Source: Marinobacter sp. 1-4A (lineage in GTDB: Bacteria; Pseudomonadota; Gammaproteobacteria; Pseudomonadales; Oleiphilaceae). Taken from it: DNA of 64,000 nucleotides. The stretch spans positions 124,001 through 188,000 of the forward strand of contig NZ_VCGY01000003.1 in assembly GCF_016597725.1 (NCBI RefSeq). The letters are read 5' to 3'. Positions within the stretch are counted from its first letter, which is position 1. Each line of letters opens with the position of its first letter. The notes below the pieces were generated by a model, which was not told the origin of the DNA, did no database searches, and saw only the letters and a list, made by a program, of their open reading frames with translations. The position numbers and the translations under genes were made by a program. Below are positions 63,353 through 64,000 of this stretch, piece after piece.

Positions 63353-64000
63353 CAGATCAATCCCTTTTCTTTAGCCATGGTCAGCGCCAGGTCTTCAATC
63401 ATGTCTTCTTGCCCGCCCACGGTGCCGCGCCGGCCCAGTTCAACCAGAATGTCACGGGCTGAAATGCCATACTTTTTCTCGGCCCTTTCTGCGAACAGCA
63501 GGAACGAGGAGTAAACGCCCGCATAACCCAGAGTCAGGGCATTTCTGTCCACACGGATCGGCTGGTCCATCATCGGTACCACCAGGTCTTCAGCCACATC
63601 CATGATCTTGTATAGATCCACACCGGTTTCTACACCCATGCGCTCCAGTACGGCACAAAACACTTCCAGCGGCGTGTTCCCAGCTCCAGCACCCAGGCCC
63701 GCAACGGAACCATCGATTCGGGATGCACCTGCTTCAATCGCCGCCAGCGAGTTGGCAATGCCCATGCCCAGATTATGGTGGCCGTGGAAACCGATTTCGA
63801 CATTGGAAGGCAGTTCGGTGCGCAGCAAACCGATGTGCGCAGTGACATCATCCGGCAGCATGTAGCCGGCAGAATCGGTGGCGTAGATGCAGTTAGCACC
63901 ATAGCTAACCATCAGCTTGGCCTGCTCCAGAATTTTCTCCGGACTGACCATGTGCGCCATCATCAGGAAACCAACCGTGTCCATCTCCATTTTCGCGGCC
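63352..64000 (-). CDS. dmpG: 4-hydroxy-2-oxovalerate aldolase, 5' partial
   Basis: C-terminal ~215 residues of the DmpG/BphI aldolase, which splits 4-hydroxy-2-oxopentanoate to pyruvate and acetaldehyde. The frame runs off the window at 64000; the whole family protein is about 340 residues. [15 protein letters not shown] carries the metal-binding His pair, and [18 protein letters not shown] and the C-terminal communication domain residues are conserved. The dehydrogenase partner gene dmpF is expected just beyond the window edge. Confidence 0.9.
   Translation of the reverse strand, partial: AAKMEMDTVGFLMMAHMVSPEKILEQAKLMVSYGANCIYATDSAGYMLPDDVTAHIGLLRTELPSNVEIGFHGHHNLGMGIANSLAAIEAGASRIDGSVAGLGAGAGNTPLEVFCAVLERMGVETGVDLYKIMDVAEDLVVPMMDQPIRVDRNALTLGYAGVYSSFLLFAERAEKKYGISARDILVELGRRGTVGGQEDMIEDLALTMAKEKGLI

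Noticed and set aside
1-64000. CRISPR arrays, tRNA, rRNA, insertion sequences
   Set aside because: No regularly spaced repeats, cloverleaf genes, transposases or integrases were seen.

Overview
The window looks like chromosome of a marine, aerobic, aromatic-degrading gammaproteobacterium, most probably Marinobacter or a close relative. This rests on content, not on a marker gene: a phenylacetyl-CoA (paa) regulon, the end of a catechol meta-cleavage operon, a TeaABCD ectoine TRAP system typical of halophiles, NhaD, and several branched-chain-type ABC importers. No rRNA, tRNA, CRISPR array, integrase or insertion sequence was recognised.

Layout. 1-8609 (+): 3-oxoadipyl-CoA/dehydrosuberyl-CoA thiolase (5' end cut by the window), paaK, then paaABCDE and paaZ under their own promoter. 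8720-13979 (-): a Liv-type ABC importer (SBP, LivH, LivM, LivG, LivF), convergent with paaZ, whose LivF carries an N-terminal hemerythrin (HHE) domain. 14403-15374 (+): the repressor gene paaX. The paaA promoter and the SBP/paaX intergenic region share an inverted repeat, RTGATAC-N27-GTATCRT, whose promoter-proximal half lies between a -35 TTGATA and a -10 TAnTAT; this is the likely PaaX operator. Uptake, CoA activation, ring epoxidation and ring opening would thus be co-regulated.

15588-20686 (+): a divergent cbb3-type oxidase operon (CcoN with a CcoS-like N-terminal extension, CcoO, a mono-haem cytochrome, CcoI) with an NsrR-like box just upstream. 20889-25346: a GreA/Rnk-domain protein, a membrane AraC-type regulator and a dihaem lipoprotein/beta-helix lipoprotein pair. 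25711-28806: a CSS-EAL phosphodiesterase and NhaD. 28949-35550 (-): a second Liv importer followed by an acyl-CoA synthetase. 35705-39720: an enoyl-CoA hydratase/isomerase, a nitroreductase, an OvoA-type methyltransferase, an LLM flavin oxidoreductase and a small hydrolase.

39818-43364 (+): teaABCD (ectoine uptake). 43404-56507: a 7TM-GAF diguanylate cyclase, potABCD, an orphan TRAP binding protein beside a Cache chemoreceptor, RarD, a rhodanese, a PAS-GGDEF protein, a hotdog thioesterase and a periplasmic binding protein. 56794-62417: a DJ-1/PfpI protein, an ExbB/MotA-OmpA motor-like pair, a PanE-like reductase with an MFS relic upstream, and an Aer-like receptor. 62546-64000 (-): dmpH and the 3' part of dmpG, the lower meta-cleavage pathway.

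Regulation across the window leans on c-di-GMP enzymes (two cyclases, one phosphodiesterase), chemo/energy-taxis receptors and strong hairpins placed after two transporter binding-protein genes.
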